A program made the position numbers and the translations under genes. Below are positions 1-12,604 of a stretch of 64,000 nucleotides of DNA, one piece after another. The stretch's first letter is position 1; every line of letters starts with the position of its first letter. The stretch is from Calliopsis andreniformis (taxonomy: Eukaryota > Arthropoda > Insecta > Hymenoptera > Andrenidae): the NCBI RefSeq assembly GCF_051401765.1, contig NC_135066.1, forward strand, positions 17,463,001 through 17,527,000, written 5' to 3'. Under the pieces are notes generated by a model. That model saw only the letters and a program-made list of their open reading frames with translations. It was not told where the DNA came from and made no database searches.

Positions 1-3000
1 AACTTCACGTTTGAATGCAAGCTAATACAATAATTTAATGCAAGAAAAATATTCTATTCACTCTAAAATCAAAAAAATAGTACTACATCCACGAAAACAA
101 TTTACTGCAGCATCTAATTTTTTACCTGCAAGTAAATAATACCCACCTTAAATCAACCCTTGTGCACTATTCAGTAAAAAATAATGCGGTGTACAATAGA
201 AGATAAAACAAGTAACGACAAATGCAAAAAACGTCAGTTTCCTCCTCATTGCTATACTCACTGTCATTTCCATTCCCTTCTTTGTTAAGAAGGGAAGACT
301 ATATCATAGTAAGCTGATATTCCAAACTGAATCCACTTCACAGGTAACAATTAATCGCTGTCCAGGTTAATCGTATCAAGGTCGCAGAGATTCCAGGGTC
401 CCTTGATCCGCTTATGGCGAAGGGAGAGCCTAAGTTCGCACACTCGATGCTAGAACATCAGCCTTTTGGGATCGACTGTACTACACAACATTGTAACCAC
501 AATTTGCCCTTTTATCTCGGCTGCGATCAGTTAACCAGGACTGTGCACCGGTTTCCCCCCTTTCCGGTTTCACAGCACGATAATCTTCGGTCGATCGACT
601 GGCAGGATAGCTCGGGAGCAACGTTATTGGCGATTCACGAAAGAATCTTTATTGCATGGTCTCTCTTACGCGTGCATTTCATACTCGCCGAGGATTTCCA
701 TCGCTTTCGTTCTTTCTCTTCCCTCCCCGCCTCTGCTCCCCTATCTACATGCACAATAATCGAGCAGAGATTTTCGTTTTGTAAACCCGATTGTAGGCAA
801 AAAGCTTTTCACCTCAGTAAACCTGTTTCTTTAGTCGCGATCGCGTTTTTCGATTTACCGCGCTGCAAACGTGACTATCTGAACTTTTTCCACTGATACA
901 GTTTGATAATCGTTTTTCAGAGATTCGCGCCGTTACCCTCGATCGTTTTGTTATCGTTAATGAATCTTGTGCGAGACCAACTCGAGGCGTCGGGTAAAAT
1001 TGACGCGGGAGACATGATAACGGGACATTAAATTTAGGGTGGAGCAGTTTGAGGCTGTGTCGCTTCGGTGTCGGCCGTTTATTTCGGAGTTAAATTAATA
1101 CTCGGAGAAAGTTACGGGGGGAAAAGACTGGGAGAAAAAGAGAGGAACACATTTTTGAAAAGTAGATGAATCAAGTAAAATTAGAGTTAAAAGAATAACA
1201 AATGTTGAAATTTTGAAAATCTAAAAATCTAAATATTTGAAAATTAAAATATTAAAAAATTTTTAAATTTGAAAATTGTAAACACTTTTTTAGGATGAGG
1301 ATGATCTTCCTATTAGGGACTGAATAGTAGCATAAACGTGGGTTAGATAATTTGATGAAGTACTCAGTATTTAACTAGAGAAGTCAGAAAATAAATCTTC
1401 CTAAAGCATGTAAGTGCTAAATGTCTCTCGAAGTACTAATACCAGTTTTTGTAACTGTACACTATTAGATTCGATATTTCATGTCCTATCACAACAACAT
1501 GCATAGGTTTTGGAATCTGCTCCTAGAAAATGCAACTACATGAGTATGTATACAATCTTAAGTCTGATATTTGCCGCTTGATATTAGCAAACACGTAAGG
1601 AAAAAACTTCGAGAGAATCCTGTTTGACAACGTGTTGTTCGTTGGCAGGACTTCTTGATAACCGGATTTATGATATGGTCGGCTGGCATACTGCTAATTT
1701 TGAGAAGCAGCTGCTAGGGAAATTACAAAAAAGGATCTTCTTGATCTTGCAACTGAACCAGGAGTCGCTGAAGGACCTTGGATCCTTGCAAACCACTTAC
1801 ACTGTTTATGCCTCATTTGCATAAAATCTTCCCTTAATACTGGGTTCAACTTCACTACCCACAAGTCGCAAACGGTTTAATATCCGAGATTCGTTTCGCT
1901 GGAAACGATTAATCCAATAAAAAGACTCATGATGTGTTCGAACGTATCACTATTTCCACTCAGCATCAATTTTAATGTGTCTACAAACTAACAAATAAAA
2001 TTAATAAAGAAATGATTCCTCTCTGTAACTTGCCGAAGGTCCAAGAAATCGATTCTTACTCGAACACAATATCAACTTCTGTTAGCTACTACCTAAAGTG
2101 GTACCAATACTACGATGAACATAATCTAATATACCGAAACTACTCAGCACTCAGCATTTTAATTTCTCTGGTAGCACTATTAATTTAACTGTTCCTCAAA
2201 CAAATGGAGCATGAATAAATTGAATGCTAAATAAATAATTGATACACCATTTAACCAAGTCTGAACAGAGTCACCAAAGCTTCAGCACCGATTGCCTCCA
2301 ACTCTACGCCTGCCAAATGATTGCGTGTGTCTTTGTGTGCAAGCTGCATGGCCTTATCCGCGTCAGCTTATGTTAACGCATCGTAGCTGGTCAAACTTCT
2401 CCAACACGCAGGCACAGGTGGACATAAACGTGACAGAGAAGACACGATGTGTCAGTAAAAAGTCACTTGTTCCCACGAGAGGGCTGGACCTGGCGCAAGA
2501 GGGCTGAAAATAACCCACGTGTGGCTGACCCCTGCAAGCTCGCGCCAACATGCGACGTATGCAACCATGTGCATGCGTTACGTGGATGCAAGTTGCTAGA
2601 ATCTTCGAACGGAAGCCACGGAACCGAGGAAGGTCAGTTTTAGAGACGTGATAATTCCGTATCGCGAGCAGACGTACGGTTTATTTGATTACACCGCGAT
2701 ATGGCGATGCATTTATTTTACTTCGGATCGGATCTTGACGTGACGGATTTCCGCGAGCAGAACATGGATGCCTGTCCTTGTGAACATGGGGGCAGGGCTG
2801 GGAAACGTGTTCAGGTTTGGTTGTAACTATTCAGGAGAAAGTGATGATAGATTTCTGCACTTGGTGGGACCAAGAAGAACAAATAAAATCAACTTCTAAA
2901 CTCATTAAGAAATTCCAGGCAAACCAAAGTTCCACAATTGAAAACTGTCCCCCTTGGAAGAGTCCAATCTAAACTCTATCTTACACACCATCGCTAAATC

Positions 3001-6000
3001 CGAAGATAAGTAATATCTAGCTAGAAAAGGCCAGAAATGTCAGCTCACATGATTCAAAGCTCCTATGAAGATTACAAAATTGTCGATGGCGGCAGGAAGA
3101 AGAACAGAAAGGTAAGAAAACTTGAGCGGAGGAAAGCGATGCTGGTTGGGGACGAGACGTATAAAACCGTTGCATCGTCTTAGCCACGGTATATTTCTGC
3201 ACTATATAAGCAATACGGTCCTTAGTTTATGCCTGGGACGCCGCAGTTAAACGTTGCGAAGACTTTTATAGGCCCATACGCGAATTCCCGCACTCACGCC
3301 GCTCACGACGCCCGACGTGTTTCTATACGAACTCGTGTGCACGTGCCTGTATGTGTATACACACACGCTGGTCCCACGCGTGTCCACACCGCGCGCTGCG
3401 CCGTTTCTTGTGGAGGGGCCCGATGGGAAAGACATTCGCGCCGCGAGATAGATGGCCCCTCGCGGTTGGATAACGAAGTGTTAACCCTTAACCGGTAGCG
3501 TGCATTTTTCACGATGATTAAAAGCTCGCGGCTCGCTGTTGCGTCGTTATCTTGACAAAGGGCGTCCTGACGTCCGACGCTCGTAATGGCGCGCCTTCAA
3601 TCAATCAGATGCAACGGAAGCTGTCGAATAAATTAAGGAAATCTCACTCGGAGAAAAGCGCGTAATGTCCTTGTTGTACGACTTTATGATTTGTCCGAAA
3701 ACAATTTCTGGCTTCTCTCGCTGACAGAGAATCGTTTATGGAGATTAGGCCTTGGTTGGGTCTAGTAGCAGAAGACGCTATTGGTGAAATTGGTAATGTG
3801 TCTGTATTGGATCATGAAAAGTAAGTAATTTGGAGTTTATTATAAAGTAACAAGAAACGCGAAAGTACTTCAGACAGGGGTTCAAATAAGACTTCAGTCT
3901 TGGAAGAATGACTTTTCTAAAATGAGATTTTTTCGTGTAGACACTCTGTGAATATTTCTTAGAGATAAATAAATAAGGGAGCAGAAAACTGAGAGCACTT
4001 TTAAAATAAAAAGAGTGATATACTTTTACCTATATCTGTATTATATTAGTGAAAATGTTTATTGCAAACTCATAATGTATTCGTAGTAGTTTAGTTCAGA
4101 TCGAGTGAACGGATTGTATAATGTGTGTATAAAAATATCGTGTTGTAGTAAATGAATATAATTACTGATATACATTATTGAAAGTTTGTGGTGAAGAATA
4201 AGTCTAGTCATTGTCTACTGTGTACTATATATTGAATCAGTGATGCGTTTAATATGGTAGTATGGCACAATATTTTCGAGCGGAGTGTACTTTCACTGAT
4301 AACTCCTTACACTATGATCGACGATATACTTGGTGGACTTTAAAGGTAAGAAATTTGCATACAATGCATTTGAAGCTTATGATAACAAGTAAAGAATGGT
4401 ATAAAATGTTCAACTTACGTTTGTTGAGAAAAATGTTAATTAAGACTGACTCATATTTTAATTAGACATGAACAATTGCTGTGTGTGAATTCTTTGAAAG
4501 GAAACAGTAGCTTTCGATTAGATTGAAACCTATGAAATTTAATCCTTTATTAATATTTAATAAGAATTTATTTTGACTTGCTTCTCTTCCTTTAAATCAA
4601 AATTTAGCAAAAAATAAGAGCAACGTTACTTCTTTTAATTTCTTCAAAATACTATACTTTGCATTGTATTATTACTCTTTAACGACACCAATACCATTAG
4701 CCTAATAACCATTTTTTCTTATAATGCCTGCCTGCACGTTCAGCAATAATGACTTTAATCGTTTAAACATTAAGAGGCAAATTCCCCAAAGTGGAAAGCC
4801 ATTACCACGCCAGCGTTTACTCAAATAACTCGTAATTACAGCCATATTTGTCATTTCTCGTACGTGCACATTATTTCTCATTTTCATATTTTATTTGACT
4901 TACAATTAGTATAATAATCCAGGGAAACGATGGAGGAGATCGACAATTTCGTTCTTCCCGTCAGTGCACAAAGAGCTCCGCCTTCACCAAAGGAACGAAG
5001 AATGTCATTATCTACCATTGCATCGCCTCAGTATCATCAACCGTATTACCAGCCGCTGATATCAATTAATTAAATGCGAAATTCGTCAATATAAATTCTG
5101 ACGCAGTCATGTCCATATACATAAATACGTGCTGCAAAGTTTCACTGAAGCACAAGACGCCCGCAAAAAACGATCGGATATCGTCTTTGACGTATCAGAC
5201 AAGTGGATGGAGAAAGCTACCATGTTCATGATGCGCGATGCAATTAATTGAGACTCGAAACCTATACGAGTCTCATCATCGCTTTTAAATTGCACCTTTC
5301 GTTCTTTATGTTAGAAGAAGATTATAATATGAAATATCTTTTTTAATTTTTTCTTCAATGGTTTTTAATACTGTTTCGATGACGTGACTGAATTTCATCG
5401 AAATTTAGTAAAAAGTTTTGAAGTTTTAACCGAGAGAACTTTTTAGTCAAACCCATGAAATCTTGAATAACGTCTAGATCGTTCGTATCAAAAAATATTT
5501 TATGTAACTATTTCAACTGTTCTTACTAACTGATTGAAATTATTTTATGAAGGGTTTCAGGAGCCACAGTCCGTTACAAGATCTCTCACAGTCGGATTAC
5601 ATTATTCACTCTCCCTTTTTTATCCCTCCATTTCGATTATACTGGTCATCAGTGAATATCGCTTATGCATCAACTTGCCGATTGTCATAGCGAACCGTTA
5701 CAGTGAGGAACCTTTGATTTTCTGCGCGTGATATTGCATCTGATGATCTTGCGGTTGTGCACGTCATTGGTAATTTATGAAATCGATGGCCCTGTGATGG
5801 AGAGGGTGAAAGAAGAAACAGTGAAACGTGTGCCGAACGATTTCATTCTTGAGATATGAAATATGTATCCGAGCATGTTACATTTCATTTTCTTTTATGA
5901 CTATTTTCAATGCAACCTAAATTTAAATTATTCTGTCTGGCAAAATTTATCAACTTTTATTAGAATCAACTAGTTCGAGCTTTTTGATATTATCGAGGAA

Positions 6001-6970
6001 ATACAGTTCTCTGTTTTAAGTAAGAGAGTCTCAAAGTTACATTTAAGTTTGCAAATGAGCAAGGCATATTCGTTGTCAGTCAATGTGTACTGTTACCGAG
6101 GAGAAAACAGCTGTCTCATCTTGCTGTGCTGGAGACCTAATCGGAAATGCATTTATCATCCTCGCAAATTGCTTCATGAAATAATTAATTCACTTAAACT
6201 TGCTTAATAGCTCTTCGAGCACAAAAGGCGAAAGCAACAGAGTACCATTTACCGCGAATGGTGAGCCACTTAACACTTTCGCCAGTGAATTACCACCTTG
6301 CTCTTATTCTGTCCTTTAATGTTTACGAAATTAATCGTTTTCCGAGATCCACGAAAATTTCAATGATTTGTTACTGTAAAAATAACGTAACGATTTAAAT
6401 GTCTAATTATGTCTGATAAACCATACCATATCATAATTACGAATTGAAAATTTAATTTATTTAAATATTTCAACATTTTGTTTGTTATTATTTCTCTATT
6501 CTAACTGTTCATTTATTTCTGTCATAACAAGTACAGTCAATTGGCATCTGTCAACAAATTCGTGGCAATCACGATTATCAGGTTTTATCCTGAAAAATAG
6601 CTTTGGCAAAAAACATATTTTATCTCAGTTCATAGAATGCAATATTCATAGATCAGTGTGCTAACAATGCGAATAAACAGGCAATAATTAATAACGTCAT
6701 AAAAAAAATAATTTTAAATAACCAAACAAAAATAAGCATTTAACATGCAAAATAGCCATTTTAGAGTTAGCTAACCAATCAGAAATGTACAGTCGACACT
6801 CTATCTAAAATTTCCACGCGATAACAAAAATTTTCTAATTTGCTATTCATAAAAGTGACTTGTCAGTATATCACCAACTGCAATAAACTCATTTATGTTC
6901 GAATAAACCCCAATATGAAATAAGTACACGTTGCCTCTTTCAACTCCCTCTTTTTCCATCGACTATACTA
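1..6970. other. Non-coding region, no gene recognised
   Basis: No open frame here has a recognisable domain or a convincing exon structure. The longest one (414-896, 160 codons) is rich in Cys, His and Phe and has no family resemblance. The composition is A/T-rich, with a very A/T-rich stretch of short AAAATTT-like words at about 1200-1290. CpG-rich patches occur at about 2290-2760 and 3200-3620, the latter with a short TG/CA alternating run near 3345-3366. This is probably intergenic or intronic DNA; a regulatory role is possible but not shown. Confidence 0.6.
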
Positions 6971-7194
6971 CACTACTATGCATAAGTACTTGGACACTTC
7001 AGCACTATTGCAATATGTAAAATACGTTAAACAGAATCCTATGATATAGTTTTGGCTACAAACCTCATCTCAGGCGATTATATGATTTACAAATACTGGT
7101 GAGAGTAACAGTCGAGAACAGTTGATATAAATAAAACAGTGTTTCATAAATTTCCAGTAACGTAAAAGTGTCCAAGTACTTATGCACAGTAGTG
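6971..7194. mobile_element. Tc1/mariner-type MITE (non-autonomous)
   Basis: The 224-bp element is bounded by inverted repeats of about 29 bp. The left arm (6971-6999) starts CACTACTATGCATAAGTACT and the right arm (7166-7194) is its reverse complement with one mismatch. Both ends abut a TA dinucleotide (6969-6970 and 7195-7196), the target duplication expected of the Tc1/mariner superfamily. The interior is A/T-rich and has no transposase frame, so the copy could only have moved with enzyme supplied by a relative elsewhere. The near-perfect arms suggest a fairly recent insertion. The specific family is not recognised. Confidence 0.85.
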
Positions 7195-7196
7195 TA

Positions 7197-10100
7197 CACC
7201 CCATCGTTCCCACGTCTTCTTTTCTATTTTCGTATTATTACCTCCCCTTTCGAGAATCGATCTATGGAAAGTATTAGCCCAAGAGCGAAATCTCCTGGAT
7301 ACAAAGTATACACATATATGTACTCTGGGCAACAGGAGCGGAGCGTTGGCCACAACAGCGTGCATAGTAACCAAAGTGGCCGATGGGCGTGAATGGTTTA
7401 ACACGGCCCGAAGGCAAATGCAGCATCGGCTACCTGGCTGTGGGTTAGCACGCTATCGTGCTTATGAAATTTCACGAAAAACACCACTCTGTTCTTTCCC
7501 AACACGTAGGGTAAATGTCGCGAGAACGTTGTTTAAGGTACGTTTGGGCGGGCTAAGGCGCACCTTGGAAACGAAGAGGCGATCCTCCGCTTCGGGGCCG
7601 CAGACTGGCAGCCTCTGCAAGTGGCTACCCTCGAACCGATATTACCCAAAATCACTGGACTTAGGTAATTGAGGAGAGGAGCTCCGACACGCGACTTTTC
7701 CTAGGCGAAATTCCAACCAGGAGATATCGTCGATGCACGAACGCGACTGTCGCCCGAAGGTGTTGTTCTACCTCGAAGTGAGACGAAAATTGAATTCTTA
7801 TTCTTTTCTGCATTTTTGCAAAGTTCAAAAGTAAGTTAAACGGTGTAGATTAATGGTAATTTTAATCAGCTTGTTCTCGTTGGAATATTAAATGCACAGA
7901 ATAGAGAACTGAGCAGTAAATGAAAAGAAATATATGTACTACTATTGCACAGTGTATTAAAAAAAAGAAGAAAAAAAGAGAAATTATTAAAATATTTAAA
8001 TTATTTTGAAATCAAAGGAGATATTTCTAACAATAATTGTGAGGTGGAGGTATAAAAGACTTCGTTGACGACTTCTGGCGACCGTTATTTAAATTTCAAA
8101 CGCGCAACAATACCTAGACACGAATTCGTGTACAAAGGAGTACGCGCAAACACGCGTTTGTATATGTTCTTCTAATAAATCTTCGTGGACTTTAATACCT
8201 TTTGCAAGTAATATTTCACGCCCTGCAATCACGCGCTCTATCTATTGTCGTGATTTCAAATTCGTTTTATTATGCAACCACGTAAAACGGCATCCATCTC
8301 AAAATAGAGTACAAAAGGAAACATTCTCTTTTATGGAACTAGCTCGTAGAAAAATGGAAACTCTAACTCACGTATCGGTAAATTTTAATATTTACAATCA
8401 ATATGTACATACTATATGAACATGGACAACTAATATTCAGGATGATCGAATAAAAAGGAAGTATTAAATTTTAGACACGCGCAAGCGAAAAGTGTACAGT
8501 AAACCTAGATTTATAAGACTGTTTAGCTAAACTTATATTTTTCACTATTTTGCAAATTTGAAATTGTTCAATTTCTCTAATTTTATTCTCGAGTTTCCCG
8601 TGTATACATAATATGAACAATGCGACTAAAAAGTAACTTAAGTAGCGAATAATATGAATACTAGAACATGAAAAAATATTGAAATGACAAGATAAGTAAA
8701 AGTTTTTCAAAATAATCGGTAATGGCGCAGCTAGGCGTGTTGTATTTTTGATGACTCACTTTTTATTATACAATAAGGTCGCCCTTGTAGATGTACTACT
8801 ATTATTTAAACACTCAGTTCTCTTTTTTAATGAACACGTGTAATAAACGTGCTTATTACCGAAATTCAAAACAAGCAGTAACATGAAATGTTATCACGAC
8901 AGTGTTCCAATTATTTCCTTTTTAAATTGTATAGTATTCCACCCTAATGCAGTCACAGCACAAAATAATTATTCCTTTAACATGGAAGGTATACTTAGAG
9001 AAACGTATCAAATTTAATACCGAAAGGAAGATCCCGTGGACTTCTAATTTTCTAAAAATCATGGAATCAAAACGTTCCGCGGATAAACTCTTCAATTCAA
9101 TCTCCGCGTGCCGCGCATTAACTTTCGTCTCTCCTCTCCCATGTTTCGTTCCACCCGTGAATCGGGTTACATCCTGCTAAACCGCGTAGTTGGCGCATCA
9201 ATACGGGGAACGTGAGTCAAATATGGAAATGGATATTTTTTAGCCGTGGCTCGAGCATTTCCTAAATTGTTAGTTCCACAGTTATCCGCGCATGACTGAA
9301 TTCTTATACAATCAGCGTGCGAAGGTAATCACGGCAGCGCGTTGGGGCGTCTGCAAGATGAATTCCATTTTATATCACGCCCACACCGTTTTTCGCAATA
9401 CGATTTTACCCACGGTCTTTGGGTAACACGCGCTCACGAATTACTGAATGATCGTACCAATTAATGAGCTACTGACCAGGGTAATAGCTGTTTCTTCTTT
9501 CGATGGTCGAGATCGCGTTATTAGACGCGTTCTGGTCGATTCATAAATTTTAATGCAACAGCGCTGTTATGGTACACGCGCGGCCCTCCGCACGCGCGTG
9601 CATTCGTCTGAGAATAGTATTTTAATTTATGGGAGGACGCGATACGAGATATGCGTCGAGGACCTAACCGTGATTCACTTCGTGCCTGAGAAGAGCGCGC
9701 TACATGGCTGATACGTTATTCAGACGGTGTGCATAATGAAACGTTATTACTGATGCCACTCTGAATTAACAACTACAGTAATTCTTGAGCGCGGTAATAA
9801 CAGAGGAAGGATTTTCAATTTACTGAGCTAAAGCTTTTTTTTACACAGAAGAATGGTTTAGACTTTAGACCAACGTAAGGAATCTACTGTATCGACTGAA
9901 GCGTGAAGCTAGTGTAGAGTTTGAAGTATATATAAAGTCTTTGAAGCTCTTGAGCCCCATTGCTATTTCCATATCATTTACGATCGTCCCAACAAATTAG
10001 AAATTGTACATATAAATGCAGATATTAAGAATTTACTTCTAAGTTGACTTTATGATTCGGAAATGAAGTTCTGAATTTTGGAATTTTACACTCTTGACAC

Positions 10101-11785
10101 TAAACTCTAATATCTACATTTAATAGAATTTTAAGCAATTGAAATAGGACTTACATTATTTTTCATGTTCCTGTGCATGAAATCGGCAATAGAGGAACTC
10201 AACTTCATCATTAACTGGCCAACGAAGGAGCTCGATTTTAGACGATTTATTTTATAATAAAATATCTGTAACGAAAAAAAAACATAATTTGAAAATAAAT
10301 ATATTTATATGATTATAAATATGTATGTCGTTTAAACTTAGAATATGTACATATATACAATCATGAAAAGTGATTAAAATAATAAGTATTAATGATACCA
10401 ACCCTATGTAATATTTGTGAAGCTGTCAAGTTGTCGTAACCTCACGATGTTCGTTTTATAAACAACGACCTTGAGCGAGAGAACGCCAACTGTAAATTGT
10501 TTTATGTAGAAAATTTCGAAGATCGACTAACCATTTCGGATATTTAAAATATGCGATCTTGTAATGAAAGTACATTGAGAGCTACATGTAATTTTATTAC
10601 ACAACAGTAGTAAGTACCTTATATATTTTCGAAACAGATAAAAATTTGATGAATTCTGCAATAATACTAAAGAAAACAACAAAAAGTTTACTTTTGCGAC
10701 AAGCTCTGTACTCTGGTGCCATTTCGGTCGTAGGGGGCTGCGCGCGCAGCTTCGAGAATTTAAAGAACAGTAAAGGTGAGAGATCCTCGGATGAAACTAC
10801 TGCATCACTCATTATGCGCAATGGCATAGCGCATACGAAAAATTCTCAAAGAGAGCAAATCTTCACCAACACTTTATTTAAGATTTACTTAATTTGCATT
10901 TTGTCTCATTACTGCACATAAAACTATATTTCTGTTGACTTATATATTGGCATGTAATACTATATTTGACAATAAAAGTTGCAGGTACTATTGAGTACTT
11001 GGAAAACTCAAGAATGAGGTGTATGAATTCTCCAAACAAGTATTAATCATTAAAATTATCGAAAATCAGCTAAAGTTTTTACTAAATCCATGATGTTATG
11101 TGTAAATGAGAGATATATACCTTTATGTATGGACAGGAACCTGCAGGAACAGGATTAAACACGTTTAACACGACAAGAAATACATACGTCTGATTGTTAA
11201 TGCGTTCACGAACGAAATGACGCCGCGCGCAATTTGAAACACAAATATGGCTACCGAATAGCGGCAAAGTGAAATTTCAATTCCTACCATATGAAGCGCT
11301 ACGATCGTTTTCTATACCATGTGGGAAACGTTGAGAGTGACACTGAAATGATAACAGACGCGTTTCCTGTACGATGTGTTTGATTTTTTGAAATGTATCT
11401 AGCTCGTAGAAATTTTATTACACGATAAAGTCTTTTATGAAAGTATCTGTCTATTTATTTTATAATTTTGTGGAATGCTAAAGTGGAAAGTTGCGATGTT
11501 GCGTTTGCGATATTTGTATTAACCTCAAAGGCAACATATCGTTTCTAATTTCAATTTATCGATCGTAAATGCTGCGAAGAGTTCTCAGCGAAAGTTCTTG
11601 CGCTTTGATTTACCTTTGGTAAGCGAATCAAGTGATAGAACGTAAGTTTTACGCATGATAGTACAGTGTGTAATAAATCTAACCTGTATGGCATACACTT
11701 TCTCCACTTTATTTTTTCTGCTTCACGATATTGCGATATTTGTCTCAAGCACTTTCTTGATATTTGTTGTAGAGTCTGCCTGATT
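7197..11785. other. Non-coding region upstream of the UXT-like gene
   Basis: No supported gene. A GC-richer patch at 7340-7770 contains a 108-codon open frame without recognisable features. The stretch 9180-9720 has a lower A/T content and many CpG-containing words, which could mark a regulatory element. The open frames at 10597-10921 lie on both strands over the same bases and neither resembles a known family. The last few hundred bases before 11786 should hold the promoter and 5' untranslated region of the UXT-like gene. A pyrimidine-rich stretch followed by TTGTAG near 11772 could be a 3' splice site for an untranslated first exon. Confidence 0.5.
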
Positions 11786-12220
11786 ATGAATCCTGAAATC
11801 CAAGAAAAAATTTTAAAGTTTGAAACATTTGTGAATGAGGTATTGAGAGAGGACCTAGCTAAACTAGAACAGAGACTTGATACATACAATGCAGATATTG
11901 CTGAGTTCCTTCAGTTGAAATCTATAATTAATACGCTTCAGAATAATGAGCTTGATAAAGAGGGTTTCAAAACACAAGTAGACATTGGACAGAACTTTTT
12001 TATAGAAGCACATGTGCCTGATGCCTCAACAATTTTATTGGACATTGGCTTGGGGTACTACGTTGAATTTTCTTTGCCTGATGCTGTAGCACTCATCAAT
12101 GTACGGATTAAACTCCTGGAAGACCAAATTGCTCATCTTCGCAAGGAGGTAGCAAAGACCAATGCCCATATCAAACTAATTCTTCTTGGTATCAGGGAAC
12201 TGCAGGGATTCGATAAGTAA
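11786..12220 (+). CDS. UXT: UXT-like prefoldin-alpha family protein
   Basis: This encodes 144 aa in one coding exon. The protein reads as a prefoldin alpha-type subunit: an N-terminal helix (about residues 1-45) with KFETFVNEVLREDLAKLEQR, a central beta-hairpin part with VDIGQNFFIEAHVPD and the LGYYVEFSLPDA motif, and a C-terminal helix ending in a LGIRELQGF motif. This order and the length match animal UXT (about 157 aa in human). UXT is a subunit of the R2TP/prefoldin-like (URI1) complex and a transcription cofactor, acting in nucleus and cytoplasm; that role is family knowledge, not seen here. The start is the first ATG in the frame; the frame stays open upstream but has no ATG. The stop is TAA. 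A polyadenylation signal lies about 100 bp downstream, and the next gene starts about 385 bp after the stop on the same strand. Confidence 0.9.
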   Translation: MNPEIQEKILKFETFVNEVLREDLAKLEQRLDTYNADIAEFLQLKSIINTLQNNELDKEGFKTQVDIGQNFFIEAHVPDASTILLDIGLGYYVEFSLPDAVALINVRIKLLEDQIAHLRKEVAKTNAHIKLILLGIRELQGFDK

Positions 12221-12317
12221 ACAGATAATTGTATCACTGCTTCTACAAATGTAATTTCTGTAACTTAATGTACATAGTTTTATACAAAATACCTACCACC
12301 TGTACTGTAATACTATG

Positions 12318-12323
12318 AATAAA
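12318..12323 (+). promoter_or_regulatory. Polyadenylation signal of the UXT-like gene
   Basis: This is a canonical AATAAA hexamer 98 bp after the UXT-like stop codon, followed by T-rich sequence. It implies a short 3' untranslated region ending before the promoter of the decarboxylase gene. Confidence 0.7.
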
Positions 12324-12604
12324 TATTGCTTAAATGGCTTCTGTATTATTTCATTTTCTCTCCCGTTCAGGCTTTCTATAATTTATTCACGCGTTTGACT
12401 CAATGCGACACGCTGATTGCTCCTCATTAATTTTCTAGCCAGTGGCTTTTGTTTCCTCGTTAGGCGCAATTGTGTGAATTTGCGAGGACCTTGTGCCCCG
12501 CTTATAAACGATAGAGGTCAATCGCGAGTGGATTAGTACTCCGCACCTTCGTCCGAGCCGCTTTTTCATTTTCGCGACGCCTTCTGCAGTGAAGAGTTCC
12601 TTTA
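12324..12604. promoter_or_regulatory. Intergenic spacer with presumed decarboxylase promoter/5'UTR
   Basis: About 280 bp separate the polyadenylation signal of the UXT-like gene from the start codon of the decarboxylase gene. No TATA box is obvious. The second half is CpG-richer than its surroundings. Unless the decarboxylase gene has a distant untranslated exon, its promoter must fit here or overlap the end of the upstream gene. Confidence 0.4.

Noticed and set aside
414..896. 160-codon open frame on +
   Set aside because: It has no domain, no homology I recognise and unusual Cys/His/Phe-rich composition; there is no supporting exon structure.
6118..6140. 17-bp match (TTGCTGTGCTGGAGACC) to the intron 5 repeat block C near 18013
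   Set aside because: The match does not extend on either side; one such match in 64 kb is compatible with chance.
11551..11889. 112-codon open frame on the - strand over the UXT-like start
   Set aside because: It is antisense to a well-supported coding sequence and shows no family resemblance.
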